Source: Clarkia xantiana subsp. parviflora
Lineage: Eukaryota; Streptophyta; Magnoliopsida; Myrtales; Onagraceae
Reading direction: 5' to 3'
DNA length: 64,000 nt
Assembly: GCA_036873135.1 (NCBI GenBank)
Contig: JAPTYO010000015.1
Coordinates: forward strand, 8,597,683-8,661,682
Shown here: positions 34,625-46,195 of the stretch, piece by piece
Numbering within the stretch: the first letter of the stretch is position 1
Layout of the letters: each line of letters starts with the position of its first letter
Made by a program: the position numbers and the translations under genes
Notes under the pieces: model-generated
Databases searched by the model: none
What the model saw: the letters and a program-made list of their open reading frames with translations, nothing else
Told to the model about the DNA's origin: nothing

Positions 34625-37600
34625 TTAGTTCTTTACTAAAGCCTTGGTTAGCAAGTCAGCCAGTTGATCCTTTGAAGGAATGTAATTAACACCAATTCTG
34701 CCTTGTCCAATGTGGTGTCTTGTGAAATGACAATCCAATTCAATGTGTTTGGTACGCTCATGAAACATTGGATTTTTAGCAATCTTCACAGCTACTTGAC
34801 TATCTGTGTATATTGGGATAGTAAGGTTTACTTGCAAACCAAGTTCCTTGAGAATTCTGCCTACCCAAAGTGCCTCTTGAATAGCAACTCTAAGGCATCT
34901 ATACTCTGCTTCAGCACTTGATAGGAAAATGGTATCTTTCTTCTTGACCTTCCAAGCTACCATGGCTGCACCAAGCTTAACACAATAAGCACTCACTGAC
35001 TTCCTACTAAAAGGGCAAGCAGCCCAATCAGAATCACAAAACAAACTCAAATTAAGGTTGTTGTTGGAAGGATAGATCAAGCCTTGGCCTGTGGTGCCCT
35101 TGATGTACTTGATTATCCTTATGCCAGCTTCATAGTGAGACTTCTTTGGCTTGTCAACAAATTGACTTAGTCTTTGGACTGAGAAGCTAATGTCTGGTCT
35201 TGTCATGGTAAGATATAGAAATTTACCAATAAGTCTCATATATTAAGTAACATCCTCTAATAGCACATCTTCAGTGTTGGAGTTGGATGCTTTGTCATAC
35301 TCATGTATGGTGAGCTTGACATTGAATTCCATAGGAGTTTCAGAAGGCCTTGCAGCCCCTAAGCCAGCCTCCTCAATGAGCTCCATAGCATATTTCCTTT
35401 GATTGATCGCAAGTCCCTGATTTGATCTTGCAATCTCCAAACCCAAAAAGTACCTCAAGTCCCCCAAGTCCTTCAATTTGAAGTGTATTTGAAGTGTGTG
35501 TTTCAATTGATTGATCATCTTGGTATTAGAACCAGTGATTAGAAGATCATCAACATAGATTAGTAGAAACACTTTGTCATTACCTTGTATCTTGGTGAAC
35601 AAGGAATGATCTGAGGCACATTGTGTGTAACCATTCTTCAATAAGGTTTGGGTGAGCTTGATTTTCCATTGCCTTGAAGCTTTTTTAAGGCTATATAGGG
35701 ACTTCTTAAGCTTGCATACACGTTTGGTAGACCCCTCAAGAGACTTGGAAGGATCAAAACCTTGGGGGAGGTCCATGTATACTTTCTCAGTTAAGTCACC
35801 TTGAAGAAAAGCATTGTTTACATCCATATGGTAGAATCCCCATGATTTGGCAGCTGCCAATGCTAAGATGATCCTCACTGTGTCCATCTTGACCACATGA
35901 GAGAATGTCTCATTGAAATCAGTCCCTTTCACTTGAGTGAATCCCTTGGCAACCAATCTTGCCTTATATCTTTCAATGGATCCATCAGAGTTGTACTTGA
36001 CCTTGAAGACCCATTTGCAACCAACTGATGATTTGCCTTGAGGAAGCTCCATTAGTTCCCAAGTGTTGTTGGCTTGAAGGGCTTGTATCTCTTCCTTCAT
36101 GGCCAAAATCCAATTGGGATCCTTAATTGCTTGCTTTTAGGAGCTTGGCTCCTTGATTTTCTCAATGGAAGCCAAGAAGCATTTGTATTGAGGACCCAAA
36201 GTGTCATAAGACACATACCTTTCCATGCCAAAAGTGGCATTGGAACTTGACCTTTGTTGAAGCTCAGAAATCCTTGCACTTCTCCTTGGTGGTGGTGGGT
36301 TGAGTTGTGCAATTCTAAGACTCCTCCTTAGATTAGAGGTTGGGGTGGATCATCTACAATGGGTGGTTGAGGTGTTGGAATTTGTTGAGGTGGTGGGACT
36401 TCATTGATTGGATTGTATCTTTGTACATCCTCATCAAAGTAAGTTGGATTCTCTGGTGGGAAGTCTTCAATGGATTGCTTGGCTCCCAAACAAGATGGAA
36501 TAAGAGTCTTTAAAGCATCCTTGGACATGCTAAATGGGAAGATGTCTTCATGAAAGAAAACATCCTTTGAAACATGAAATATTGAGTTGGAAATGTTCAT
36601 CACAAGGTACCCTTTTTGTGAGGTTGAATACCCCATAAGGATGCATGGTTCAGCCCTTGGACTAAACTTGTCACGGTTGTTCAATTTGGTTGCAAAACAT
36701 AAGCAGCCTATGGTTCTCAAATGATGAAGAGAAGGGGCTTTTCCATATAACACTTCCATAGGTGGCTTGAACTTCAAGATAGAGGTGGGTAGCCTGTTGA
36801 GCAAGTAACAAGCATTGAGTATGCAATATCCCCGATGCCTCAAAGGCATAGAAGCTTGAAAGCTTAGCTCTAGCAATGTTGAGGATGTCCTATGCTTGCG
36901 TTCAACCCTGCCATTTTGTTGTGGTGTATGCACACAACTTGTTTGATGAAGAATTCCAAATTGAAGAAGCAAGTCTTTGCAAACTGAGTTGATGAACTCA
37001 GTCCCATTGTCACTCCTCAAAGTCTTGACCATTGTACCAAACTGATTCTTCACCATGATCAAGAAATTCTTGATGTGCGAGAAAGTATCACTCTTGTGTC
37101 TCATCAAATAGACCCAAGTTGCCCTTGAATGATTATCAACAATAGTCAAGAAATATTGATTTTTCTTGAAGGTAGGCACCTTGTATGGACCCTATAGATC
37201 CATGTGAATCAAATCAAAAGGCTTTGAAGCAATTGAATCACTGATTGGAAATGAAAATCTAGATTGCTTTGCAAGAGGACAAATAGTGCATTGTTTGATA
37301 CAACCATAGGTCTTATTCAAGCCTAAAACATCCAAATGGTTCAAATATTGTTCTGAGACATGACCCAAATGCCTATGCCATCTCAATACTTCATCCTTAT
37401 TCCCCAAGCAAGTAGTTGCTATCTTCCTTGGGCTTGAAGGCATCACATCCTTCAAGGTGTACAATCCTTTATTCCATTACCCAATCACCATGGACTTGCC
37501 ACTCTGGCCCTGAAGCAACACATGATCACAAGTAAATATCACTTTGCAATTTAACTGGCTAGGCAACCTAGAAACTGAGATCAAATTGAACTTGAAATCA

Positions 37601-38058
37601 GGGACCAAGAGGACACTTGAGAAAGAGCAAGAACCAACATGGGTCACTTTGCACTTGTGACCATTTGGCAAGTGCACATATTGGTGATCAGAGTCACTCT
37701 TCTTCAAATCATGTAGCCATTCAATTTGATGAGTGATATGGTTAGTTGCACCTGAGTCAACTATCCAAACCATAGGATCACTAGATATACCTGCCATGTT
37801 GACATGAGCTTGATCCACATCTTCAAAGCATAGAGGTGTATGATCAAAATGATCATCATGGGCAGCAACATGTTGAATCCTTTTGTCAGCTGTGCCATGG
37901 AAGATCCTCTTGTCTTTGGCTGCCACATGCTCAATTGCACTTGAGGTTCCACCATCTTCAACAATGTTTGCTGAGTTCCAATTCCTCTTAGGAGCATTTG
38001 GATTGTTTTGATGGATTGGATGATCATATGGGTAGCCATGCTTGGTGTAGCAAACATC
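34625..38058 (-). pseudogene. Copia pol: protease, integrase, RT, RNase H (young element)
   Basis: In order on the minus strand: protease VWIVDSGATNHITH (near 37770), GAG-pre-integrase RWHRHLGHVSEQ and knuckle-like CTICPLAKQSRF, integrase core (LTIVDNHSRATWVYLM, LRSDNGTEF, TPQQNGRVERKHR), RT (ERYKARLVAKGFTQ, MDVNNAFLQGDL, LLIYVDDLLITGSN) and RNase H (FCDSDWAACPFSRKS, SSAEAEYRCL, YTDSQVAVKIAKNP). Lesions: stops at 37477-37479, 37192-37194, 36328-36330, 36313-36315 and 35243-35245, and a frameshift near 36110-36140. Apart from these the motifs are well preserved and the YVDD box is intact. Not translatable as one polyprotein. Confidence 0.93.
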
Positions 38059-38928
38059 CTAATTGTGACCCCTATTGCCACAATAGGTGCAAGTAGGAAG
38101 TGGTTTGCCACTTGAAGCATTGAAGTTGCCTCTGCCTCTTCCAATGTCATTGCCTCTTCCAAAACCTCTACCCCTTGCATATCCTCTTCCATTGCCTCTA
38201 CCTCCTCCATAAGATGGATTCTTCCCAGTGAACAAGGCAGTTTCCTCACCCACATCACCAATGGAACCAGAGATGGTCCTTTGGCTCTCTTCTTGTACTA
38301 ACATAGAGAAGGCAATGCTAAAGGTAGGAAGGGGCTGCCTCATAAGCAAGTTGCTCCTAATGTGTCCATAGGAATCATTTAGCCCCAAGAGAAATGTCAT
38401 CAACTTTTGCTTCTCTTTGTGTTCATTGACAATGGCAATGTCCCCAGCACACTGGAGAACCAAATCATCAATGGAAGCAAGAGCATCCCATAGTTGCTTC
38501 ATCTTGGCAAAGTATTCAGTGATTGAAAGCACACCTTGAGATCTTTGGTAAATCTCCCTTGTCAATTGAAAGATTTGAGTGCCATCCACTTTGTCAAGCA
38601 TCTCCTTTAAGTCATTCCAAATGGAAGAAGCAGTAGGGTTGTAGATCAAGCCATTGACCAAATCCTTGGCCACGGTGTTCCTTAACCATGCTTTGACAAT
38701 AGCATTTGTCCTATCCCATCTCACCCTATCATTGACACCAGCATCCAATCTTGTGAATGTGCCATCTATTAAAACAAGCTTATTCTTCACCAACAAGCCT
38801 TCCCTGATTGAGGTGCTCCAAACATGATAGTTGGATGTTCCTTGAATCTGAAAAGGAATGAGCATATGGCCAGTGGTGTCTGAGGGGTGAATGTATAGGG
38901 GATCATCAACATTGGTTTCCTGAGCCAT
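38059..38928 (-). pseudogene. Copia gag (young element)
   Basis: Start chosen at 38928 (MAQETNVDDPLYIHPSDT), where the typical copia gag N-terminus begins; the frame is open further upstream to 39009. Shows IPFQIQGTSNYHVWSTSIRE, SIWNDLKEMLDKVDGTQIFQ, ITEYFAKMKQLWDAL, a Gly/Arg-rich tract (YGGGRGNGRGYARGRGFGRG) and a CX2CX4HX4C zinc knuckle whose position before the last Cys is a TAG stop (38059-38061). Role: capsid, packaging RNA. The stop truncates gag within the knuckle. Confidence 0.92.
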
Positions 38929-39651
38929 CTTGCAAGTAAAGTAATACAAGGAGCTTGAAGATTCAAAGCAGGGGAAATTCAGATGCAAAGAATTCCAAAG
39001 AAAACGCACACAAGGTATGCACTAGCAACAAAACTAGCACACCAAGTTTGTTGAGAGTAAGACAAATTCCAGCTCACTCTTTAGTACAATCTGTACTACT
39101 CTGCAACAAATTACCCCAAGTTCAATGTTCACAAATCACTAGGAATGGATTAGGATCAATCCTCTATTGAAGAAAGATCTGAAATCTTCAAGGTATGTAG
39201 TGAAAACTTGAAGAAGACACAATGACTCCTCAGCCGAGCAAGGTGTATGCAAACAACGTAACGTAGTGGAATCACAACTTCCAAGCAGTAGGCGCAACTT
39301 GAACAAGCTCAGAATTCACACCAAAATCCAGGGAAACAAAGAAAACCCCAGAATATAACAAGAACAATCACGCAATCAGCTCAACAAGGCTGAAATTAAC
39401 AAGAACTAAGAAAACTAGTACTAAGGCATGTTGGCTATCCTTAGTCTATGCTCAGCTTTGGCTAGTGGTGTGATTTCTTGAAATTTTACTTACTTGACAT
39501 CCATTCTTGCACAAGAAATGGAAATTTCAAGCTGAGATGAAGATTCACGAAGCTTATCTTGTAAGGCTATACAAGAACAAGGTGAACTTTGAGGCCAATG
39601 TTGAAGAAGATCAGGTTTCTTCAACTAGATGAATACGCCGCCATTAGGTTT
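38929..39651 (-). other. Leader of the young copia element
   Basis: About 0.7 kb between primer site and gag start, purine/pyrimidine mixed, no frame of note. Nothing else recognised. Confidence 0.6.
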
Positions 39652-39664
39652 GGCTCTGATACCA
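39652..39664 (-). other. Primer binding site of the young copia element
   Basis: Minus strand TGGTATCAGAGCC, an exact initiator tRNA-Met-type site, with no spacer from the LTR end TTATA. Confidence 0.9.
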
Positions 39665-39881
39665 TATAAGCTTGAATCATACTTCATTGATGATTAGGGA
39701 TTACAAACTAAAGTGTGCACTATATATACTAAGTGAGACTAGGCTCACCAACTAGGACTATGCTAGCTTAACCTAGTGGCCGGATGTATACAACTAATTG
39801 TAAGTGTAGACACTTACACTATGTATGCAACTAAGAGTGAGTGTAGACAATATGAACCATCAACATATACTACACTCTATA
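39665..39881 (-). repeat. 5' LTR of the young copia element
   Basis: 217 bp. Differs from the 3' LTR by the 12-bp indel and two substitutions that I could find (GATTACAAAC/GATTAGAAAC, GCCGGATG/GCCGGGTG). TATA-like ACTATATATACTAAG lies inside. Confidence 0.92.
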
Positions 39882-40680
39882 CTTTTATCTCGAATGCTGA
39901 TGCTAACCAGGACTTTGATTTATTCATGAAACTCATATCGTTCGCAGCAATGAGTATATCATCCACGTATAGTGTTACGATGACATACTTAGACCCGGAG
40001 GTCTTAGTGTATACGCAGGGATCCTCGTGAAGATTCATGAATCCGTATCCGACGATTTCCTTGTGGAATCTGCGATACCATTGCCGAGACGATTGTTTAA
40101 GGCCGTATATTGATCTTTGGAGTTTGCTAACTTTATGTTCTTTGCCATGAGTAATGAAACCCTCCGGATGCTCCATATAGATCTCTTCCTCTAGGTTTCC
40201 ATGGAGGAATTCGGTCTTAACATCCATTTGATGTAGCTCTAGATCAAGACTAGCAACTAGGGCAAGGATGGCCCTTACTGTGGTGTAACGCATAGTTGGT
40301 GAGTATGTTTCATCAAAGTCCACTCCGTGGATTTGGTTATATCGTTTCGCAATTATTCAAGTTTTGCATTACTCGAAATTTCCACCCGAAGTGAATTATA
40401 AGATTTCACTTTCTAGTTCTGTGGTTAACAGATGAATCAACTAAAGACTAAAAACGAGTTAGTTCTTATTCAGGCAATTTCATCCTCCATTGTTTTCCTC
40501 CATTCCCTCGTTTTGAGGTCCTTCCTTTGCTTGATGAACCGTCACCTGTTCAAGAACGAACATCAAGATGTTTAACACATCTCGTTTGATGGGATACTTC
40601 TCAAAAGAAGTTTGTTGCCTTTGACTATGTCTAGGCACGTTAATCTCATGTTTTAGTCTGATTGTTACTCCCACTCGGAA
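39882..40680 (-). pseudogene. Copia RT (element C, part 1)
   Basis: Open from 40323 to the insertion point: MDFDETYSPTMRYTTVRAIL, LELHQMDVKTEFLHGNLEEE, KVSKLQRSIYGLKQSSRQWY, VTLYVDDILIAANDMSF, ending FEIK at the young element. YVDD intact. Upstream (40330-40680) the integrase linker with ACTCCCACTGGGAAC repeats is frameshifted. Confidence 0.92.
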
Positions 40681-42189
40681 TAATGCTTCTTATCGGGGCA
40701 TTACTCCCACTGGGAACAATGATGGTGGTTGAATTTACTTGGAATATCCTCTTGGTCTCAGGTTTTTACCTCAGAGATGTATTCCTCGATCACTAGAATC
40801 TGGAACCAAGTTGGTTGTTCCACTCCCACTAGGAAAAATGGGTAGTTCAAATAGTTCATTATCATGATTATCAGGTCTGACTTGATTCGCATTTTGAAAT
40901 TTAGTGATGATATTGTGTGTGGGCGAGTGAGCCCTCTCACTGGATTTATTATGAAGACGTTTCCATCATCATTTACCAAATCAATCACTTATGCTATATC
41001 AATTCTCCCACTCGAAGTAAGTGAAACCTGAGAATCTCCATCAACCATCTGTTAACTCAATCAGTACTAGCTTGTTTTGTTCTGCAAAATGTCGGAAATA
41101 CATCCTCAAACCTTTATAATGTTCCATGTTGACCACGAAACCATTGTTTCAAGCTAATTTTAAAACTCGTATTCTCCGAGAGTAGTGCGTACTCTTAATA
41201 AATACTCGTTTTAATGCGTAAATTAATGCCTCTTTGTGATAAGGTTTTACCCAAATCATTCATTAGCTTTTATGGTAACGTGTTAACCGATTTGGTCAGA
41301 ACATAGTGTTTTACATTAATGTGAGTTAAATTAATCTCATCCTGCAGGAGCAATTAATGTGCAACTCTAACATTATGTAATTCTGAACTATGTTTCTTGA
41401 AGTGTTTAATGAATGCTTTTAGCCAAACTCTTCGTTCAGGGCTAATGGTGGGAGAGTCGTTTTACCGACTACTTCTTTTCGTTTATTTAACGCATCCATA
41501 AATTTATCTATCTTATGGACCATGCATTTAAGCTGTTGCTTTAATGCCATGGTTGATATTCTAATTAGATTGTAGTAGCTGGAAGGCTTACATAAAATCC
41601 AAGTAGTTATCAATGAGTTATATCTGAAGAATTACAAACGAAAATTCCGCATTCATAAAAATACTTGATTATTAAATTCGTATTCTAAAATGATGTGTCC
41701 CGTCTTTCGAGGTGACATGCGCCTTGCGCATACCCGGTTAAACACCGTGGTTTTGAGAATCGTTTTAGTCTCCAAATTTAAAAGCAAAATCGGTTTTAAA
41801 CATGCACATTATTTGGGATACATACTATAATGGAGTACTTTAACAAATAAGAATGCTTGAGCAATGTGTTGAATAGCGTGAATAGGATAAGAACGAACGA
41901 TGATAAATTCAATACTTAATTCAAGTATTAGTAAATACTTCGAAAATAATGCGTTCCACCAAGAAACTCATTTAAGAGTATTCTCAAATATAAATAAAAG
42001 TAGAAGTTTTAGCAAATCTAAAGATAAAAAATCTCTTATTCTATCTTTATTCTTCTGGGACATCCTCGATCAGGTCGTTGCTTCTGATTCTCGGTTCTGT
42101 AATTCAAAAGAAAATGAATTACTCTCGAGTGATTAGAAGCAAAGAGAATGAATGATTTTCATCATCTTTTCCCTTTACGTACCTTAGGA
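40681..42189 (-). pseudogene. Degraded protease-integrase part of copia element C
   Basis: Collinear with 5541-7430 of element 2 in reverse orientation. Short frames include IDLVNDDGNVFIINPVRGLT and TTLPPLALNEEFG. A 78-codon plus-strand frame (41900-42136) is a shadow. No catalytic motif visible. Confidence 0.5.
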
Positions 42190-43037
42190 GGATTAGTGCA
42201 GGAATTAGCCAGGTGTCCTTTCACGCCACACCTGAAACACGTTCGAGTTTCCTCTTTACGTGTCTGCTTTGCTTGCTTTTTATTACCACCAAATTGTTTG
42301 CGTTTAAAATTCTTCTGGGATTTTTTCGCCAAAAACTTCTCAGTTTTATTCTGAGAGCTTTTTTCCTTTCTCTTGCGCTTTCCCTTTATTTAGGTTGGAG
42401 CGGAGGATGCAATATGCATTTCAGATCTAGACTTTTCAGCCTTGAGTCTATCTTCCTCCAGCTTAAGATGAACTTGTACCTTCTCGAGAGTATCGAGATG
42501 GGTAGCATGGGTAAGGCTCATTTTCATGATATTCCAAGAGTCAAGTAAAGAGCGGGTCATGTAATTGATTTGTTGTTCCCCAGACAAGTTTTCACATGCT
42601 TCCTTGAGCTCAGCGATCAAGTTACACATATGCATAATATGATCTTTTATCGTATGCTTGGGATTCTTCTTATAGGTGTCAAGAGCGATGTTTAACGCTC
42701 TCTTTTGGGCAGTGGTGTAGACACCAAATGTTACCTTAAGACCATCCTACAGGTCTTTGGCAGTCCCCAAATGGTCAAACCTATAGAGAATCTCGTCTTC
42801 CAGCACAGAGAGCAGAGTGGAACGAACATCATGATCCTTGACATCCCATTCATCATAGAACGTCTTTTGCTCATATGTGAGGTCTCCCTCAGACCTAGTT
42901 TGTTTTGTGGTCAAATGCTCCAGACCTCTTATTTCAGAGATTAAAATCTTAACTCGTTTATTCCATATTTTATAATTACCGCTATTCAATCTTATTCCCT
43001 TATTCAACTGGGAAATGACATTGCTAGTTGCAGCCAT
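42190..43037 (-). pseudogene. Copia gag (element C)
   Basis: Starts at 43037 (MAATSNVISQLNKGIRLNSG), then NYKIWNKRVKILISE, TFYDEWDVKDHDVRSTLLS, a frame break, MHMCNLIAELKEACENLSGE, LDTLEKVQVHLKLEEDRLK, and a CX2CX4HX4C knuckle CFRCGVKGHLANSC near 42195-42240. All are copia gag (UBN2-like) features. Lesions between about 42640 and 42750 split it. Confidence 0.88.
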
Positions 43038-45152
43038 CTATATTAACACATTGACAATCATGCAAAGTTTAGGAAGAGAATAACATTTTGATAGAATTGC
43101 AAACATCGGATTATCTATTATGATGGAATAGGACGAATAGTGATTCTTCAGTCACTAAACCAAACCAACCTTCAGTAAACCGAGGAAGGGGGTGTCGTGA
43201 AATAATTCACACTATTGTCGTTTTCAATCTAATAGATCAGTCTTTTGAAAACAGTTATTCTATTGCAAATTACCGGAACAGGAATTTTCACATAAGCATA
43301 CCCGATCTTGGCTTTCCCAAGGGCCTTATGATTTTAGAAAATTATCCGATAATTTACGCATGCATATTTATAATTATACTATATCTAGCAAATCATCATA
43401 CCATGCCATAAATATCGAACACAACATGCTTACGCGTCATGCGTCTAATGTTCCTAGCATATATAATTCTAGATAAAGTAAATTATCACATGCGTTCTAT
43501 TATGAACATCCTAGCATACGCGTCAAAACATGCAACATCCGCACACATCATGCATAATTGGCGACTGGAATTTTCGGTTTTATAAAACGTTTTGGAAATA
43601 TTAGGGGCTGTTTTGCAATTCATGCTTACAATCAATCATGCGAATTTCTAGACATGGATTCTAGGCACTTTCAATCAGCATAGCATGTCTATCATATTGC
43701 ACAAACCATATATTTAAATCCCATAGCTCAATGCTCACAATATAATATCCAGCTAGTTTTACAAAGTCAAGACGACAGTTCTAATTATATCAAAATATAT
43801 GATGCAGAAAGTAAACAATTGCAAATCAGCCCACTAATTTAATCCAGTCCCAAAAACATGCAAGTCCGAGATCCATCCCCATAATCGAAGCCAGGCATTA
43901 GGGTTTTAATTGAAACCGTGTATTAAAACACAAACCCTAAGAGCACTGTTTAGGTTAATTTTAAAGTTCGAATCATTTTGAATTTAAAATTTGACATCCT
44001 ATTTTATTGAAAAATTTAAAAATTTTGGAAAATTTCAAAATGGTTCGGTCCAAAATTTAAAATCCGGTTCAATTCGGTCTGATTTTAAAAATTTCGGTTT
44101 GCTTCGAAATGGTTCAGTAAAATAAGATAGTGGTTCGGTTTATCACTCAAAACCGGTTAGGTTAGGTTTAATTTAGTTACTACGGTCCGACCCGACCTGA
44201 CTAGGTCGACCCGATTAAGAAAACCCGGATTGGTTTTATCCGTTCCGGTTTAGCAATTGGACCGGCCCATAAACCCTAGGGTTCGGCCGAAATATGTCTT
44301 GTGGGCTAAGTAGGGTTTTAAAGTCCACTAAAAACTTAACTTAGCCACCAAGAAATATTAATTATTTAAAATAATATCATATATTGCTAATATATATATA
44401 TAATTCGGCTAAACATATGTATATATATATAAATATTGTCAATATTTAATCACTAAGGTGTAAATCAATTAACAATATATAATATATATATATAAAATTC
44501 GGCCAAATCACTATATATATATATATAAATATTGTCAAAAATATATTTAGGGATAAAATATATAGACAATATATCTTCTTAATCTTTTTATGTAACTAAA
44601 TCCTATCAATATATCTTTATCCCTATATTTTAGTTATATATATTGATAGTTAATATCTTTTACAATATTATATTATAAACCTATCCATATATTCCAACTT
44701 ATAGATATATAGTTACCTATTAATAAAATTTAAAAATGGCAACATATATATTTTATATTAGTGCCGAAATTTTAAAGTCTTGGTGACCAAGAAAATTAAT
44801 TTTTTTACCTAAAAAATACCCCTAGGGTTTTCGGGATAAACACAAAGAGTTGGAAAAGTTGTCAAATTTTAAGATCAAATACTACCATAATTAAAAATCC
44901 AAACTGTGTTCTTGATAAAACTCATGGTGTTCTTGAAGATTATGAACATCAAACTCAAATTCATAACAAAATTTTCGGTTTTGATCCTCATAAACACATA
45001 AATTTAGAAAAATTTAATTTTTAAAAGATCAAATACATGATTTCATGTTGAAAATTTCGGAACACATATAGATGTTCATCAACCTAAAAATTTCGGATTT
45101 TTTAAATATTCAAGAACATCAGTTTATCAAAATTTTAAGAACTCCTAACTCA
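43038..45152 (-). other. Leader of copia element C
   Basis: 2.1 kb, collinear in reverse with the leaders of element 2, A and B, including CCATCCCCATAATCGAAG near 43870, ACGCGTCATGCGTC near 43430 and GGCTTTCCCAAGGGCC near 43310. No coding sequence. Confidence 0.7.
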
Positions 45153-45165
45153 GGCTCTGATACCA
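45153..45165 (-). other. Primer binding site of copia element C
   Basis: Minus strand TGGTATCAGAGCC, exact, one base after the LTR end. Confidence 0.88.
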
Positions 45166-45166
45166 C

Positions 45167-45727
45167 TGTTGGATTACGGGGACGTAATACTACGGAATGC
45201 TAAACGTGTACTAGCAAGAAATCTAATCTACGCAGCGGAATTAGTACACATACAGTTTAGCTTTCCTGCCCAAGAACGATGTGGAGGGAGTTCTAATCAT
45301 CCGGTCGGAACCACGTGCAAGTTCTTTGTTAGAAGAAGTCACACGCGATGTAGCTCCACAACAAGACCTCTGATCGATTCTTCAACGGAGATGGAACCTC
45401 TGACTTGATGTTGGTGGTGCCGAAATATTAAACTAGGGTGACAAGTTTTCTCAATGGAGATCCTTGTTCTTAATTGTGTATTTAAACCCTTAGGAGTCAC
45501 CCATATATATAGTATTGGATGGAGTTGCCAAAAGGCAACTCCACCCTATGTGGTACTAAGGTTTCGGCCGAACCATGTAAAAAGGGGGGGAGGCCCATTT
45601 TGGGCCTCCTTGTCAATTACTAACTGGATTTGGCCAAATTAGCCCAAATTGACAATTACCTAATTAACATTGGTAATTCCCTTAATTTACGGGCTCCTAT
45701 TACGGCGCCCGTCACCAAATGCTAACA
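45167..45727 (-). repeat. 5' LTR of copia element C
   Basis: Minus strand TGTTAGCATTTGGTGACG ... CGTAATCCAACA, 561 bp. A TATA-like ATACTATATATATGGG lies near 45510 (minus orientation). Right flank CCAATTACATAGG is B-type LTR sequence. Confidence 0.9.
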
Positions 45728-46181
45728 CCAATTACATAGGCCGGCCGAAATATAGAGATGGGGTAAAGTGGACTTTTGTCCACTTTACTCCTATAAATAA
45801 GAGGTGTTAGAGAAATTTTAGAGTTAATCATAATTCCCTCACAAGAGAGTTTTAGAGAGAAAAACCCTCCTCCCACACCAAGTGTTTCGGCCGAACCTCA
45901 CAAGTCACCAAGGGTGTGCCAAATTGCTTTCGAGCAAACTCTTCAGAGATCTGTCCCCGTGCCGAGAATCGATTAGATGCTTTGCTGTGGAGCTGTACCA
46001 CGTAGGGCTTCTCTAACAAGAATCTCCACGGGTCCCGTCCGGAGGATCGCTAACTCCCTCGAACAAGGATCTTGGACTACGGTTACTCTTTAGGTATGTG
46101 TTAACTTTACGCTTCGTAATTGATATTACTAACACATACCATGTTTAAGTTTCCGTAGTGATTACTCCATGTAATCTAACA
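45728..46181 (+). repeat. 5' LTR of copia element B, right part
   Basis: Starts with the repeated CCAAT and continues TACATAGGCCGGCCG, a TATA-like CCTATAAATAAG (45790), ending CATGTAATCTAACA. With 31467-31613 it makes an LTR of about 596 bp, the size of the A LTR (599). Confidence 0.82.
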
Positions 46182-46182
46182 G

Positions 46183-46195
46183 TGGTATCAGAGCC
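46183..46195 (+). other. Primer binding site of copia element B
   Basis: TGGTATCAGAGCC, exact tRNA-Met-type site one base after the LTR. Confidence 0.88.

Larger units (their letters stand above)
34317..39881 (-). mobile_element. Young copia element with TATA-ended LTRs
   Basis: Two near-identical LTRs (39665-39881 and 34317-34545), PBS TGGTATCAGAGCC directly after the 5' LTR, a polypurine tract before the 3' LTR, and a gag-pol of the usual copia order. Target copies CTTTC (34312-34316) and CTTTT (39882-39886) are one base apart. It lies in the RT of element C, and the C sequence resumes exactly on both sides. Family clearly different from A-D (short LTR, short leader). Confidence 0.93.
31614..45727 (-). 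mobile_element. Copia element C (minus strand), nested in LTR of B
   Basis: 5' LTR 45167-45727, primer site 45153-45165, leader, gag 43037-42190, degraded middle, RT-RNase H (40680-39882 and 34316-33426), 3' region, and an abnormal 3' LTR region (32290-31614). CCAAT flanks both ends. A younger copia element (34317-39881) splits its RT. C preserves the best gag of this family in the window, with a recognisable zinc knuckle. Confidence 0.78.

Noticed and set aside
41900..42548. Plus-strand frames of 68-111 codons
   Set aside because: Opposite strand of copia gag with its zinc knuckle; no independent support.
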